Positions 1 to 9,271 of a DNA stretch of 64,000 nt are shown here, in pieces. The notes below the pieces were generated by a model. That model saw only the letters and a program-made list of their open reading frames with translations, was not told the origin of the DNA and made no database searches. The DNA is from HdN1 sp964473645 (GTDB taxonomy: Bacteria > Pseudomonadota > Gammaproteobacteria > Pseudomonadales > Ketobacteraceae): contig CAYYPW010000001.1 of assembly GCA_964473645.1 (NCBI GenBank), positions 186,001-250,000 of the forward strand, written 5' to 3'. The translations under genes and the position numbers were made by a program. Within the stretch, counting starts at the first letter, position 1; every line of letters begins with the position of its first letter.

Positions 1-1
1 T

Positions 2-2128
2 CTCGATACTGCCGTCACTGTCAGGCCAGATCTCTGGCAAAGCTGGATCGCCAAGACGCGATTTCTGAACGAAACGCATCACGCCGGCGAAGCCCTGATC
101 TGTGCCAATGAAGCCGTCTATCGGTTTCCACTGTTGCCGCGCGTGTGGCTTGAACGCGCTGGCGTAAAACATATTCTCAACGACATCGATGGCGAAATTC
201 AGGATTTGCACCACGCCTTGCAAATCAACCCTTTTTATACGCACGCTACCGTAAACCTGGTCAATGCCCTGGAATACCAAGGGCAATGGCAGGCGGCAAG
301 CGAGGCGTTACACCAGGGGATTTTGCGCACCCCCAATCACGGCCCCTTTTACGGCTACAGAGCCGACCTCGAATGGCGCAGCGGGCAACGCGAAAATGCC
401 ATTGCCAGTATCGAAAAGGCACTGATACTCATGCCTACTTATCACTGGGCATGGGATCGCCTGCTTGAATGGTGCCGTGCGCAGAATCAACCCTCGCGCG
501 CAGAAACCTTTGCCGCCAATCAAGTTGAGCAATACCCACATATCGGGCAGCTATGGAAACGCTGCGCCGAAGCCACCACCGATATCACTCAAAAAACCCA
601 ATTTATCGAACGTGCCCTGCAATGTGCGCCGCGTGACAGTGATTTTCTGCTGGCACGCTGTGGCCTGTTTGTACAGCAAGAAAAAATTGCCGACGCGCGG
701 CAATTAATTCGGGAGACGTTCGCCGGCACGACGCTTCCTTCGGAGGTAGCGACCTACGATGCCTGGCTCGTCTATCAAGACGGTCGTCACACCGAAGCTA
801 TCGAACAGCTCGAAACGTTATTGCGACAAGACCCGGCCCACTATGGTGCCTGGCGCCATTTGGCGCGCTGGTATCACAGTCGTGGCCAGAAAGAGGATTG
901 CTTGCGTTGCGCCCGGCAGCTGGTAAAGCTTTATCCTCAATCAAACCCGTCACTGGTAGCTGCAGCAGAATATTTCATCGCGCATGCTAACGGCGACACT
1001 GCACTGCTGACAGAGGCACGCGAGTATCTGGAACGTGCCCTCCGCATTGATCACGCTGACAGCTACACATTTTTGACGCTGGTGGATCTGTATTTTGAGC
1101 AAAATGACATTGCAGCCGTTGAGCGCTTATATCAGCTCAATATTGCCGACGATAAAGATCTGTTCGTACAATCGCGCAAACTGCGACTGGCACTTAGCAT
1201 CGGCGATCTGGAAGGCGCGCTCAACACTTATGAAACGTTGCTGTGTGATCCCAATGGCACACAGTGGCTTGTGCTAGAACCACTGGAATGGTTTCGGGCC
1301 CGCAAGCGCCACCCCCAAGCCGCCAAGTTGCTGCAACGCCTGGTAAAGCAAGAACGCCTGTCAGCCATCGCCACGCGTGCCTGGGTCAAAAGCCTGCTAA
1401 CGCAAAGCGCAAGCCCGACACGCTTTTTGAATCGCGTGAAAAGTGCTGCATTGCCTGACGACCATTGGCAACACGCCATGATACAAGTGTTTCATTGCGT
1501 AAAGGATTTCCCTGAGGTTACCGCATACATCGAGCGAAAACTGCAAGCAAGGCTACGCGCACATCCCGCTACGTGGACACAGCTGGTGTACCACGCCATC
1601 GATCACAGCGACTGGGATCGCCTGCGCACTCTTTCAGAAGACACACAAACCCCAACACCGAGACCTACCCGCGCGGTGTATTTCACCAGCATTGGATGGC
1701 GCGCCACCCCCGAGTGGTCGAAGGCACGCGCATTGTGTGATTACGCAAAAACGCTGCCAAAAGACGACTCGTGGGACAATCTGATGCTATGGCAACAGTG
1801 GGATGCGTGGTTACACCATCGCGATAACGTGGATCGACAGGTGCTCGCCCATCTCGACCTGAATGAGCTAACGCCACTGGAGCGCTTTTTGTTTGAGATG
1901 TTGCAAGTCTTGCTGGAGAGCACGTATCCACTGACACAGCGTGGTGCGTGGGCATCCCTGCAAAGCAAAATAAAACCGCTATACGCGCGCCATCGTTCAC
2001 TCAATCGCTTGGCACCTTTTTATCAGTGCAATCAAAAGCTCCTGCAGCGAATGATGGCAGATATACAAGGCCCCTGGTGGGTACGTCTGGTGTGGTATCT
2101 GCGCATACGCACGACGATCAGCCCGTAA
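2..2128 (+). CDS. TPR-repeat protein, 5' end outside window
   Basis: The frame is open from base 2 to the stop at 2128, so the gene begins upstream of the window; the TTG at 134 is an internal Leu codon, not a convincing start. The visible ~708 residues are a chain of degenerate tetratricopeptide-like helical hairpins: repeated A..A...L..AL...P patterns with aromatic residues about 34 residues apart, clearest in the first 300 residues. No signal peptide or membrane segment is visible in the part present. TPR arrays usually mediate protein-protein contacts, and no enzymatic domain is recognisable here, though one could lie in the missing N-terminus. It is convergent with the SRPBCC gene that follows. 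Confident as a gene, not as to function. Confidence 0.8.
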   Translation, partial: LDTAVTVRPDLWQSWIAKTRFLNETHHAGEALICANEAVYRFPLLPRVWLERAGVKHILNDIDGEIQDLHHALQINPFYTHATVNLVNALEYQGQWQAASEALHQGILRTPNHGPFYGYRADLEWRSGQRENAIASIEKALILMPTYHWAWDRLLEWCRAQNQPSRAETFAANQVEQYPHIGQLWKRCAEATTDITQKTQFIERALQCAPRDSDFLLARCGLFVQQEKIADARQLIRETFAGTTLPSEVATYDAWLVYQDGRHTEAIEQLETLLRQDPAHYGAWRHLARWYHSRGQKEDCLRCARQLVKLYPQSNPSLVAAAEYFIAHANGDTALLTEAREYLERALRIDHADSYTFLTLVDLYFEQNDIAAVERLYQLNIADDKDLFVQSRKLRLALSIGDLEGALNTYETLLCDPNGTQWLVLEPLEWFRARKRHPQAAKLLQRLVKQERLSAIATRAWVKSLLTQSASPTRFLNRVKSAALPDDHWQHAMIQVFHCVKDFPEVTAYIERKLQARLRAHPATWTQLVYHAIDHSDWDRLRTLSEDTQTPTPRPTRAVYFTSIGWRATPEWSKARALCDYAKTLPKDDSWDNLMLWQQWDAWLHHRDNVDRQVLAHLDLNELTPLERFLFEMLQVLLESTYPLTQRGAWASLQSKIKPLYARHRSLNRLAPFYQCNQKLLQRMMADIQGPWWVRLVWYLRIRTTISP

Positions 2129-2156
2129 ACGTGGCAAATATAACGTCGCCTCTTCA

Positions 2157-2176
2157 GGGCGGATCATCCTCCGCCC
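2157..2176. terminator. weak hairpin between convergent genes
   Basis: GGGCGGA (2157-2163) pairs with TCCGCCC (2170-2176) across a 6-nt loop, between the stop codons of two convergent genes. There is no T-run on either side, so a role in intrinsic termination is only a guess from position. Confidence 0.3.
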
Positions 2177-2189
2177 CATGCCGCTATCA

Positions 2190-2681
2190 CTACATGGATT
2201 TCGCCACTGCGATTAATTGATCGAGTGCGGCATTCCATCCCGCATTAAATCCCATGTCTTCATGCTGTTTACAGCCTGCTTCGTCGGCGTGAAGTACTGT
2301 CGCCGTATAACGGGTGCCGCTTGGCAACGGTTCAAGCGTTAACATGGCGGTGAAGTAAAATGTGCCACAATGCGTGGTCGTTATTGGAGGGGCCGGTTGA
2401 TAGCCTGGCAGCAACGCATTCGTCCACACCAGTTTACGCTCGGGCACCACCTCCAGATAGCAACCCATGTTGGGGAACTGCTCTCCCTCGGGCGACTGCA
2501 TGGTGGTACGAAAAATACCGCCAGGACGCAAGTCGATTTCACAATCGACAGTTTTCCAGGGGGTGGGAGTAAACCATTTCATCAGCCAGTGGGGATCTGT
2601 CCAGGCTTTCCAGACACGGTCGATGGGGGTAGCAATATCACGGATGAAGCTCAGTTGTGGCGTTGCAGATAACTTGCTCAT
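2190..2681 (-). CDS. AHSA1/SRPBCC-family protein
   Basis: A 163-residue protein with the hallmarks of the Aha1/START-like SRPBCC fold: an N-terminal strand followed by PIDRVWKAWTDP, then KWFTP, a GGIFR turn, an ...LVWTNA strand, and a C-terminal helix with GWNAALDQL. Length and motif order match single-domain members. The family has a hydrophobic ligand-binding cavity and diverse roles, often seen next to ArsR regulators, but no such neighbour is present here. An AAAGG sequence about 8 nt before the ATG at 2681 supports the start. The specific ligand cannot be told from sequence. Confidence 0.85.
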   Translation of the reverse strand: MSKLSATPQLSFIRDIATPIDRVWKAWTDPHWLMKWFTPTPWKTVDCEIDLRPGGIFRTTMQSPEGEQFPNMGCYLEVVPERKLVWTNALLPGYQPAPPITTTHCGTFYFTAMLTLEPLPSGTRYTATVLHADEAGCKQHEDMGFNAGWNAALDQLIAVAKSM

Positions 2682-3369
2682 GCTCGGTACCTTTGTTTAG
2701 TGGTGCACTTTAGGTTCGCTGTGCGCGCTTGCCTCATTGCGCACCTCGACTTGGCGATTGACGAGAACCGAACACCAGGGAGACTGTTCGAGTTGATACG
2801 GTAATCGCCCACGCGGGTGTTGTCTAATGCGACTGCTCCAATGGCGAAACAAGTACAGCAACAGCCATCGATTACCCTTGATGGACGGCAAATTCACCCA
2901 AAAATGCCTTCAGCATCAAAATTAAACAATTCTGTAACCAAATTAACTGGGGTTAAGCGCCCCAGTAGGGCCTCGGCCAACGCAACAGATTGGATTATCC
3001 ACGCATTTTCTTAATCGCCCACCTAATAACCCCATCAGCAACATGCCCATCCACTTGTTACAAACGAACACACACGGATGACATATCGCAACACAACCTA
3101 AACTCAACCCCTCAACAACCCTCTTGAAATAACAAAAAGCGCGTACAGGACGCCCGTAATGAACGACCGGTCAGCATTTGCGGGCCGCAACAAATCAAAC
3201 GCTCGTTCGACATATTTTTTTTAATCCATATACTTCGCTCCGACTTCGGGCAGGGGCTTTTGTTTAAAGCGACTTTGTTAAAAGCAGCTTTTCATCAACG
3301 CAATTTAATTCACCCCTTTTTTTGCCCTGGCTATTTTTTTCACCTCTTTTTTTGGGAGCATCAAAGACT
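2682..3369. other. 688-bp gap, no gene recognised
   Basis: Short ORFs occur on both strands, but none has a good ribosome-binding site or a recognisable product. The right half (about 3190-3360) is rich in T-tracts and probably holds the promoter of the phospholipase gene, though I cannot place clear -35/-10 boxes. Confidence 0.4.
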
Positions 3370-5082
3370 ATGCAAAAGAGCACATTAGCCCTGTTCAACA
3401 AGCGTTTGAGCAGTGTGATATTCGGCGTGTTGACATCGACCAGCGCCATGGCTTTCACGCAAATTGGCGGCGGTGGTGCCATTCCAATGGGGCACGAATG
3501 GTTAACCCGCACCTCGGCGCTGGAACTGTTAAATGCCGATCACATCAGCACTGCCGATCCTGCAGACCCACGTCTGAGCTGGAGTGATGGATTGGCAAAA
3601 AATCTCGACTTGTCCAACGCGCAAAACGAAGTCGCCAGAATTAAAAGCATCGCCAAGAGCAACGCCCTGTATGAACCCCGTTACGACGATGTATTTGCTG
3701 CCATTATTGGTGAGCGCTGGGTAGATACGGCCGGTTTCAATGTTGCAAAAGCAACGGTCGGCACCATTGATTGCTTCAGCGCAGTCGCACAGGAACCTGC
3801 TGATTTACAACAGGATCACTTTATGCGCCGCTATGATGATATCGGCGGTCAAGGCGGTGTCAACGCAGCAAAACGTGCGCAGCAACGCTTTATCAACCAT
3901 TTCGTCAATGCGGCGATGGCAGACGAAAAAAATATAAAAGTCTGGGATGGCGGCGGATATTCGAAACAGGAAAAAATCAGTCACAATTATTTCTTGTTTG
4001 GCCGCGCCGTGCACTTGTTCCAGGATTCATTCAGCCCTGAACATACCGTGCGCCTGGCCGATGACAACTATGAAAAAGTGCGTCAGGTAAAAGCCTATCT
4101 ATGCTCGGAAGGCGCAGAACAACATACCCACAATACGCAGGATGCTCTTAACTTCAGCAGTGGCGATGTTATCTGGAAACAAAACACCCGTCTTGAAGCG
4201 GGCTGGACCACCTATAAACCCAGCAGCATGAAGCCCGTCGCACTGGTAGCCATGGAAGCCAGCAAGGATCTGTGGGCCGCCTTTATTCGTACCATGGCAT
4301 TACCACGTGAAGAACGTCAGGCCGCCGCACAGCAAGAAGCGCAAACGCTGGTAAATCACTGGCTCGCCTTTGACGAACAGGAAATGTTGAATTGGTACGA
4401 CGAAGAAACGCATCGCGATCACACTTATGTATTGGAACCCGGCCAAACCGGTACCGGAATAAATCAATACGATTGTATGCTGGGGCTGGGGGTTTCTTCG
4501 GGTAGCCAATCGGCACGAGTTGCTGAATTGGATCAACAACGCCGTCAATGCTTGTTCAATGTTCAGCCCATTCCCGGCTACAGTGATTTGAATGACCCGT
4601 ATATGGATATTCCTTTCAACTGGCAGTGGACTTCTACACAGTGGAAAACGCCGAGCGCCAGCTGGCAAATTCCACAGCGCCTTGCTGATACCGGCAAAGA
4701 CGTTGTGATTAAAAACGCCACCAACGGTGATCCGCTGGTAGCCCCTGGCGGCTTGTCACACAATTCAACTATCTATTCGACCGCCGGTGAAGCCATCGAA
4801 TTCATATTGTTGGGTGATCTGCAGAAAGAGGCTTACTTCCGCTCGAAAAACAATGCCGATTTGTTCTTGAGCTATAGCGCGACCACTGGCAAAGGCTTGT
4901 TATACAACTCACCGAATCAAGCCGCCTACCGCGTACAACCGGTCGGCGTGTTGTGGAGCATTGAAAATACTTACTGGAATGATTTTCTCTGGTACCAAAG
5001 TTCAAGCGATCGCATCTATGTCAGTGGCACAGGTGACGCGAACAAGACCCACTCACAGTGGATTATTGAAGAACGCCAATAA
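3370..5082 (+). CDS. secreted phospholipase C-like protein
   Basis: The ATG at 3370 is chosen over the in-frame 3322 because GGAG lies about 11 nt upstream and the first ~30 residues then form a Sec signal peptide (MQKSTLALFNKR..., hydrophobic core, cut near AMA/FT). The mature protein of about 540 residues resembles the bacterial zinc-dependent phospholipase C group typified by Pseudomonas fluorescens PC-PLC and Legionella PlcA/PlcB. Points of similarity are HEWLTRTSALELL near the mature N-terminus and the motif FGRAVHLFQDSFSPEHT around residue 215, where His, Asp and Glu are likely metal ligands. The C-terminal ~150 residues look like a beta-rich accessory domain. The likely role is hydrolysis of phospholipid head groups outside the cell. 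A terminator hairpin follows. The family assignment is from motif memory, not a search. Confidence 0.75.
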   Translation: MQKSTLALFNKRLSSVIFGVLTSTSAMAFTQIGGGGAIPMGHEWLTRTSALELLNADHISTADPADPRLSWSDGLAKNLDLSNAQNEVARIKSIAKSNALYEPRYDDVFAAIIGERWVDTAGFNVAKATVGTIDCFSAVAQEPADLQQDHFMRRYDDIGGQGGVNAAKRAQQRFINHFVNAAMADEKNIKVWDGGGYSKQEKISHNYFLFGRAVHLFQDSFSPEHTVRLADDNYEKVRQVKAYLCSEGAEQHTHNTQDALNFSSGDVIWKQNTRLEAGWTTYKPSSMKPVALVAMEASKDLWAAFIRTMALPREERQAAAQQEAQTLVNHWLAFDEQEMLNWYDEETHRDHTYVLEPGQTGTGINQYDCMLGLGVSSGSQSARVAELDQQRRQCLFNVQPIPGYSDLNDPYMDIPFNWQWTSTQWKTPSASWQIPQRLADTGKDVVIKNATNGDPLVAPGGLSHNSTIYSTAGEAIEFILLGDLQKEAYFRSKNNADLFLSYSATTGKGLLYNSPNQAAYRVQPVGVLWSIENTYWNDFLWYQSSSDRIYVSGTGDANKTHSQWIIEERQ

Positions 5083-5107
5083 GGTGAGTTCGCATCACTA
5101 ATGCAAC

Positions 5108-5139
5108 AGCGGCCCGAATACGCCAGTATCCGGGCCGCT
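5108..5139 (+). terminator. intrinsic terminator
   Basis: The 14-nt arms AGCGGCCCGAATAC (5108-5121) and GTATCCGGGCCGCT (5126-5139) pair with one mismatch around a 4-nt loop and are followed by TTGCTTTT. The hairpin lies 25 bp after the phospholipase stop and before the convergent metalloprotease, and could serve both. Confidence 0.8.
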
Positions 5140-5198
5140 TTGCTTTTGGCTTTTGGTCTATTTCTCCTGCGGTTCTTGCAGGTTATTGTGCCTTTGGT

Positions 5199-6116
5199 TT
5201 ATGGCACGTTGGGCTGCTCGCCTTTGGGCTCCTCGGAAATTTCCACCATGACGGTGTCAGCACCGGAGCTTAAAATCTTTAATCTGATGCCAGTGAAATT
5301 TTCATCCTTCCATTCGGATTTCGTAACGCCCACCTTCTGTGTCCCACCATTGGTCAGGTAAAGCGCCGCACAGTCAGTGCAGCTAATGGGGTAAGAAACG
5401 ATTGCAGGCCTTCCGGTAGGACGCGGAATCACCACCGCCGTCAACCCTTTGCCCTTGAAATTACTGACTTTCTTGAGTTCATACACAGGTTTCGCCGGAT
5501 CGTATTTTGCCACCTCATCATCAGGCAACCAGCCCAGCTTGTAATATTGCGGGCCATTGAGATATTTGGACCCGTTATTCCCCATCACTGAGTCGGCATC
5601 GCCATAATTTTCCAGGCGAGGAACCCCTTCTTTGTTATACACATACTGACCGGAGTGGCCCATCCCCAACAGATGTCCTACCTCATGCGCAACCACCCAT
5701 CCGGTCAATTGCACCATGTGCGCAATCTTGTTGCTGGCATGATTACCACCGTTTTTCCACAATGCGGGCACAATATAATAATCAGCTTTTACCTGCTGTT
5801 TAACGATGGCCTCTGCCTTCTTCAGGTTTGCATTAGCTTTCGGAAACGGCACACTGACCTCGTATCCCCTCGGTTGCAGCTTTAAAACACCGCGCGAGTT
5901 ACGGTTATAATAATCAGCAACCGTGTCAGCGACATTTCGACATTTCGCAGCGGATAATTCAGCGCCGTCCTCCCACTGTATGGCAACGCAGGCAATGGTT
6001 CTCACCCCTTCTAATGCGTTCGCGCCCGTAGCCGTCAACATTAGCGCAGCTGCCGCCAACCATTTCGGAAGTTGCCCTTTCTCTTTTTGACCGATTGCTT
6101 GTGAATTTACATACAT
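5199..6116 (-). CDS. secreted zinc metalloprotease (HExxH...H)
   Basis: A 305-residue protein with an N-terminal signal sequence (KWLAAAALMLTATGANA/LEG) after a ~17-residue charged lead. The zinc site is explicit: HEVGHLLGMGH gives HExxHxxGxxH, followed ~20 residues later by a Met-turn-like SVMGNN, as in metzincins. The downstream NGPQYYKLGWL resembles the M11 (gametolysin)/M66-like pattern in which a K-L-G-W segment follows the active site. It is therefore a secreted metzincin-type protease; the exact MEROPS family is uncertain. AGGGTG about 9 nt before the ATG at 6116 supports the start. It is convergent with the phospholipase gene, giving two secreted hydrolases side by side. Confidence 0.8.
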   Translation of the reverse strand: MYVNSQAIGQKEKGQLPKWLAAAALMLTATGANALEGVRTIACVAIQWEDGAELSAAKCRNVADTVADYYNRNSRGVLKLQPRGYEVSVPFPKANANLKKAEAIVKQQVKADYYIVPALWKNGGNHASNKIAHMVQLTGWVVAHEVGHLLGMGHSGQYVYNKEGVPRLENYGDADSVMGNNGSKYLNGPQYYKLGWLPDDEVAKYDPAKPVYELKKVSNFKGKGLTAVVIPRPTGRPAIVSYPISCTDCAALYLTNGGTQKVGVTKSEWKDENFTGIRLKILSSGADTVMVEISEEPKGEQPNVP

Positions 6117-6310
6117 ACGTGTTCACCCTTTTTTATTATCGTGTTGGCTGTGCTATTGGTCGATGACCCTAAGCGATGTCAGGTTCAGAATACGGCCAAG
6201 AGGGGGTCACGGCATGTCAGCAAACGACAATCTTCAGTCAGGAGCTGCCTTTATCGTTCGTGGCGGCAGGGTTTTCGTTTGGCACACGGCATCGCTTGCA
6301 ATCGGTTAGG

Positions 6311-6347
6311 CTATAGGGGTATAGTCTTGTCACCTATACCCCTATAG
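6311..6347. promoter_or_regulatory. perfect palindrome, candidate TetR operator
   Basis: CTATAGGGGTATAG (6311-6324) and CTATACCCCTATAG (6334-6347) form a perfect 14-bp inverted repeat with a 9-bp spacer, ending 30 bp before the TetR-family gene. Position and symmetry suggest an autoregulatory operator, and the AT content suggests it overlaps promoter elements. This is inference; no binding data can be read from sequence. Confidence 0.6.
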
Positions 6348-6377
6348 CTCAATACCGACAACGGGTAAGCACTCAAC

Positions 6378-7070
6378 ATGATGCCGAACGAACCCCCTGC
6401 CACCCAGCTGATTCACAAGCCAGACAAGCCGAACACTCGACAAGCCAGTAAAGAAGCGACTCGCCTGGCCTTGGTAAGCAATGCGCACAAACTCTTGCTG
6501 GAGGAGGGATTGCGCGGGGTTAGCATGAAAAAAATCTGCCACAAAAGCGGTATTGCACAACCCAGTTTTTACAATCATTACCCAGCGCTGGAACACTTAT
6601 TGATAGATCTGCGTGCGTTGATGATTGAGCGTTACCTTACGCCACTGCAAGCCAAACTCGCCGCACTGGTCAATGAAGCGGGCGATGATTTGAGTAGTGC
6701 AGATTTACGCTTGCTGAGTCGTCGTTATATCGAGATCAATTTCGACACGCTAATCAAGGATTTTAATGTGTTTCAAGAGGTACTCAGCGACCACAACAAT
6801 CCCAACAGCCCGGTGGGCGGGGCACTGGGCTTATTAGTGGATGAGATCAACGCTTCTTGGGTATCGTTAATCAAACACTTGGCACATCTGCATAGAATCA
6901 AAATCAATGAGCAACAGGTGCGCCTCTACGTGGACAGTGTGTCTTCGCTGACACACGCCATGGTGATCGGTTGCCAGCAACGTCGCTACACCCGCAAAAG
7001 CGCCATCAATGCCATCGCGCTTGTCTCTGAAGCCATGATCAAAGATCACCTGCAAGGGCCCTCCGCATGA
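6378..7070 (+). CDS. TetR-family transcriptional regulator
   Basis: A 230-residue protein. Residues ~30-80 carry a typical TetR helix-turn-helix: LLLEEGLRGVSMKKIC followed by HKSGIAQPSFYNHYP, with the recognition helix at AQPSFYNHY. The remaining ~150 residues are helical and variable, as expected for the ligand-binding/dimerisation domain. The stop codon overlaps the ATG of the molybdopterin oxidoreductase (ATGA at 7067-7070), so the two are translationally coupled and this protein probably controls that enzyme and itself. The effector ligand is unknown. Confidence 0.9.
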   Translation: MMPNEPPATQLIHKPDKPNTRQASKEATRLALVSNAHKLLLEEGLRGVSMKKICHKSGIAQPSFYNHYPALEHLLIDLRALMIERYLTPLQAKLAALVNEAGDDLSSADLRLLSRRYIEINFDTLIKDFNVFQEVLSDHNNPNSPVGGALGLLVDEINASWVSLIKHLAHLHRIKINEQQVRLYVDSVSSLTHAMVIGCQQRRYTRKSAINAIALVSEAMIKDHLQGPSA

Positions 7071-9271
7071 ATCGTATTAAAACGCAATCTGACACCACCA
7101 CCGCTGCCGTCATCACACACCATCGCACCTGCACTTTATGCGAAGCCATGTGTGGCATTGAAATCAAAGTCCAGGGAGAAAAGATTCTCTCCATCAAAGG
7201 CGATGAGCATGATCCGTTCAGTCGCGGCCATATCTGCCCCAAAGCCACGGCGTTACAAGATCTGCATGAAGACCCTGATCGCATTCGCACCCCCCTGGAA
7301 CGAACCGCACATGGCTGGCGGGAAATAAGCTGGGAGGACGCCTACCAGAAAACGGTACACGGTTTACGTTCGGTGCAACGAGCGCACGGCAACGATGCGG
7401 TAGGCACCTATCTCGGCAACCCTAACGCTCACAATATGGGAGCCCTGCTGTTTGGCAGTCAGCTTTTTCGAACACTGCGCACCAAAAACAAATTCGCGGC
7501 CACCTCGGTTGATCAACTGCCCCACCATATCGTGTGCTATCAGCTATTTGGACATCAGTTGCGCATCCCGGTGCCTGATATCGACCACACCGATTATTTC
7601 ATGATTCTGGGGGGCAACCCCATGGCGTCCAACGGTAGCATCATGACCGTGCCCGATATCAAAAATCGATTGAAAGCCATTAGGGAGCGTGGAGGTCGTA
7701 TCATTGTGGTTGACCCACGACATACCGAAACGGCTGCCGTGGCTGACGAACACCACTTTATTCGCCCTGGCACCGATGCCCTGCTACTGCTGGCAATGCT
7801 ACATACGCTTTATCAGGAAAATCGAATCCACCCGGGTCGACTTGCAGCAATAACGCCAGACCTAGATCGCATCGCTTCGCTGGCAACGGCGTATCCTGCA
7901 GAACGCGTAGCGGCAACGGTCGGTATGAGTGCCGAGGCCATACGCCAGTTGGCGCGTGATTTTGCTAGCGCCCGTCGTGCTGTTCTTTATGGCCGCATGG
8001 GCGTTTCGGTACAGGCGTTTGGCACCCTTTGCCAATATCTGATCATGGTGCTCAATATTGTTACGGGCCGTCTCGATCATGAGGGCGGATTGATGTTCAC
8101 TGCGCCCGCGGCCGATATCATTGCAAATTCTCCACCAGGCAAAATGGGCCGCAGTAAAACCCGTGTCCGTGGTTTGCCCGGATTCAGCGGAGAATTACCC
8201 GTAGCAGCCCTTGCCGAAGAAATCCTGACGCCTGGCAAGGGTCAGATCAAGGCCATGGTGCTGGCTGCCGGCAACCCTGTCTTGAGCACGCCCAATGGCC
8301 AGCAGCTCGATCAAGCCTTTGCGACGCTGGATTTTATGGTGGCAATCGATTTTTACATCACCGAAAGCACACGCCACGCCCATATCATCCTACCGCCAGT
8401 AGGCCCGCTGGAGCGAGATCATTACGATTTGGTATTTCACCTGTTCGCGGTGCGCAATACCGCTAAATACTCGCCTGCCCTATTCGCGCCACAAGGCCAG
8501 GCAAAACAGGACTGGCAAATTTACTTGGATCTTACCCAGCGTTTGCAAAAGAAACCCACGCTTTTCAATCGCATCGGAATCCCAATGATCAAACAAATGG
8601 GACCATCAGCGCTGGTGGATTTAATGTTACGCTCAGGCCACTATGGTGGTGGGCTAAATCTTTTTAAAGGTTTGTCGATTCGTAAACTCAAGCAACATCC
8701 GCATGGCATTGATTTGGGGCCTCTCAAACCCGCGCTGCCCAGCGTTATTCGGCATAAGGACAAGAAAATACACTTGTGTTTGGATTATTTTGCGCCCGAT
8801 TTACAACGGCTGGAGTTATTTTTCTTTGGCACACCGCCCATCACGAACACCCCATCGGCCAACGCCCGCGTAGCCATGGCGTTAATTGGCAGACGTCACG
8901 TGCGTAGCAATAATTCGTGGCTGCATAACAGCAAGCGCTTGGTGAAAGGCAAATCGCGTTGTACAGCCATGCTGCATCCTGATGATGCGCTTTCATTGGG
9001 TGTTGAAAGTGGCCAGCCAGTGACAGTAACGTCCCGCACCGGCTCAGTCACGCTTGCGGCAGAAATTACAGAAGAAATCATGCGTGGGGTCATCAGTATT
9101 CCGCACGGCTGGGGGCATACGCGCCAAGACACGCGCTGGAAAATTGCGGAGCAGCATGCCGGTGTCAGCGTCAATGATCTCACCGACGAGCTATGTCTGG
9201 ATGCGCTGTCGGGAAATGCAGCGCTAAACGGAGTGCAGGTTTGGGTAACCAATGCCAACACGTCCGCCTAA
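7067..9271 (+). CDS. molybdopterin (bis-MGD) oxidoreductase
   Basis: A 734-residue catalytic-subunit-type protein of the DMSO reductase superfamily. The N-terminus has a 4Fe-4S motif C-x2-C-x3-C-x27-C (TCTLCEAMCG ... HICPKA). Bis-MGD-binding features follow: ILGGNPMASNG, VVDPRHTETA, FIRPGTDALLLLA, and a C-terminal MopB-like barrel (MLHPDDALSLGVESGQPVTV ... GVISIPHGWGH). There is no Tat signal, so it is likely cytoplasmic. The residue ligating Mo/W is not obvious; the region near SVDQLPHH is a candidate. It resembles stand-alone formate dehydrogenase/nitrate reductase-like oxidoreductases found next to TetR genes. The substrate is unknown and no partner electron-transfer subunit is adjacent. 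Its stop overlaps the stop of the convergent otsA by 4 bp. Confidence 0.85.
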   Translation: MNRIKTQSDTTTAAVITHHRTCTLCEAMCGIEIKVQGEKILSIKGDEHDPFSRGHICPKATALQDLHEDPDRIRTPLERTAHGWREISWEDAYQKTVHGLRSVQRAHGNDAVGTYLGNPNAHNMGALLFGSQLFRTLRTKNKFAATSVDQLPHHIVCYQLFGHQLRIPVPDIDHTDYFMILGGNPMASNGSIMTVPDIKNRLKAIRERGGRIIVVDPRHTETAAVADEHHFIRPGTDALLLLAMLHTLYQENRIHPGRLAAITPDLDRIASLATAYPAERVAATVGMSAEAIRQLARDFASARRAVLYGRMGVSVQAFGTLCQYLIMVLNIVTGRLDHEGGLMFTAPAADIIANSPPGKMGRSKTRVRGLPGFSGELPVAALAEEILTPGKGQIKAMVLAAGNPVLSTPNGQQLDQAFATLDFMVAIDFYITESTRHAHIILPPVGPLERDHYDLVFHLFAVRNTAKYSPALFAPQGQAKQDWQIYLDLTQRLQKKPTLFNRIGIPMIKQMGPSALVDLMLRSGHYGGGLNLFKGLSIRKLKQHPHGIDLGPLKPALPSVIRHKDKKIHLCLDYFAPDLQRLELFFFGTPPITNTPSANARVAMALIGRRHVRSNNSWLHNSKRLVKGKSRCTAMLHPDDALSLGVESGQPVTVTSRTGSVTLAAEITEEIMRGVISIPHGWGHTRQDTRWKIAEQHAGVSVNDLTDELCLDALSGNAALNGVQVWVTNANTSA

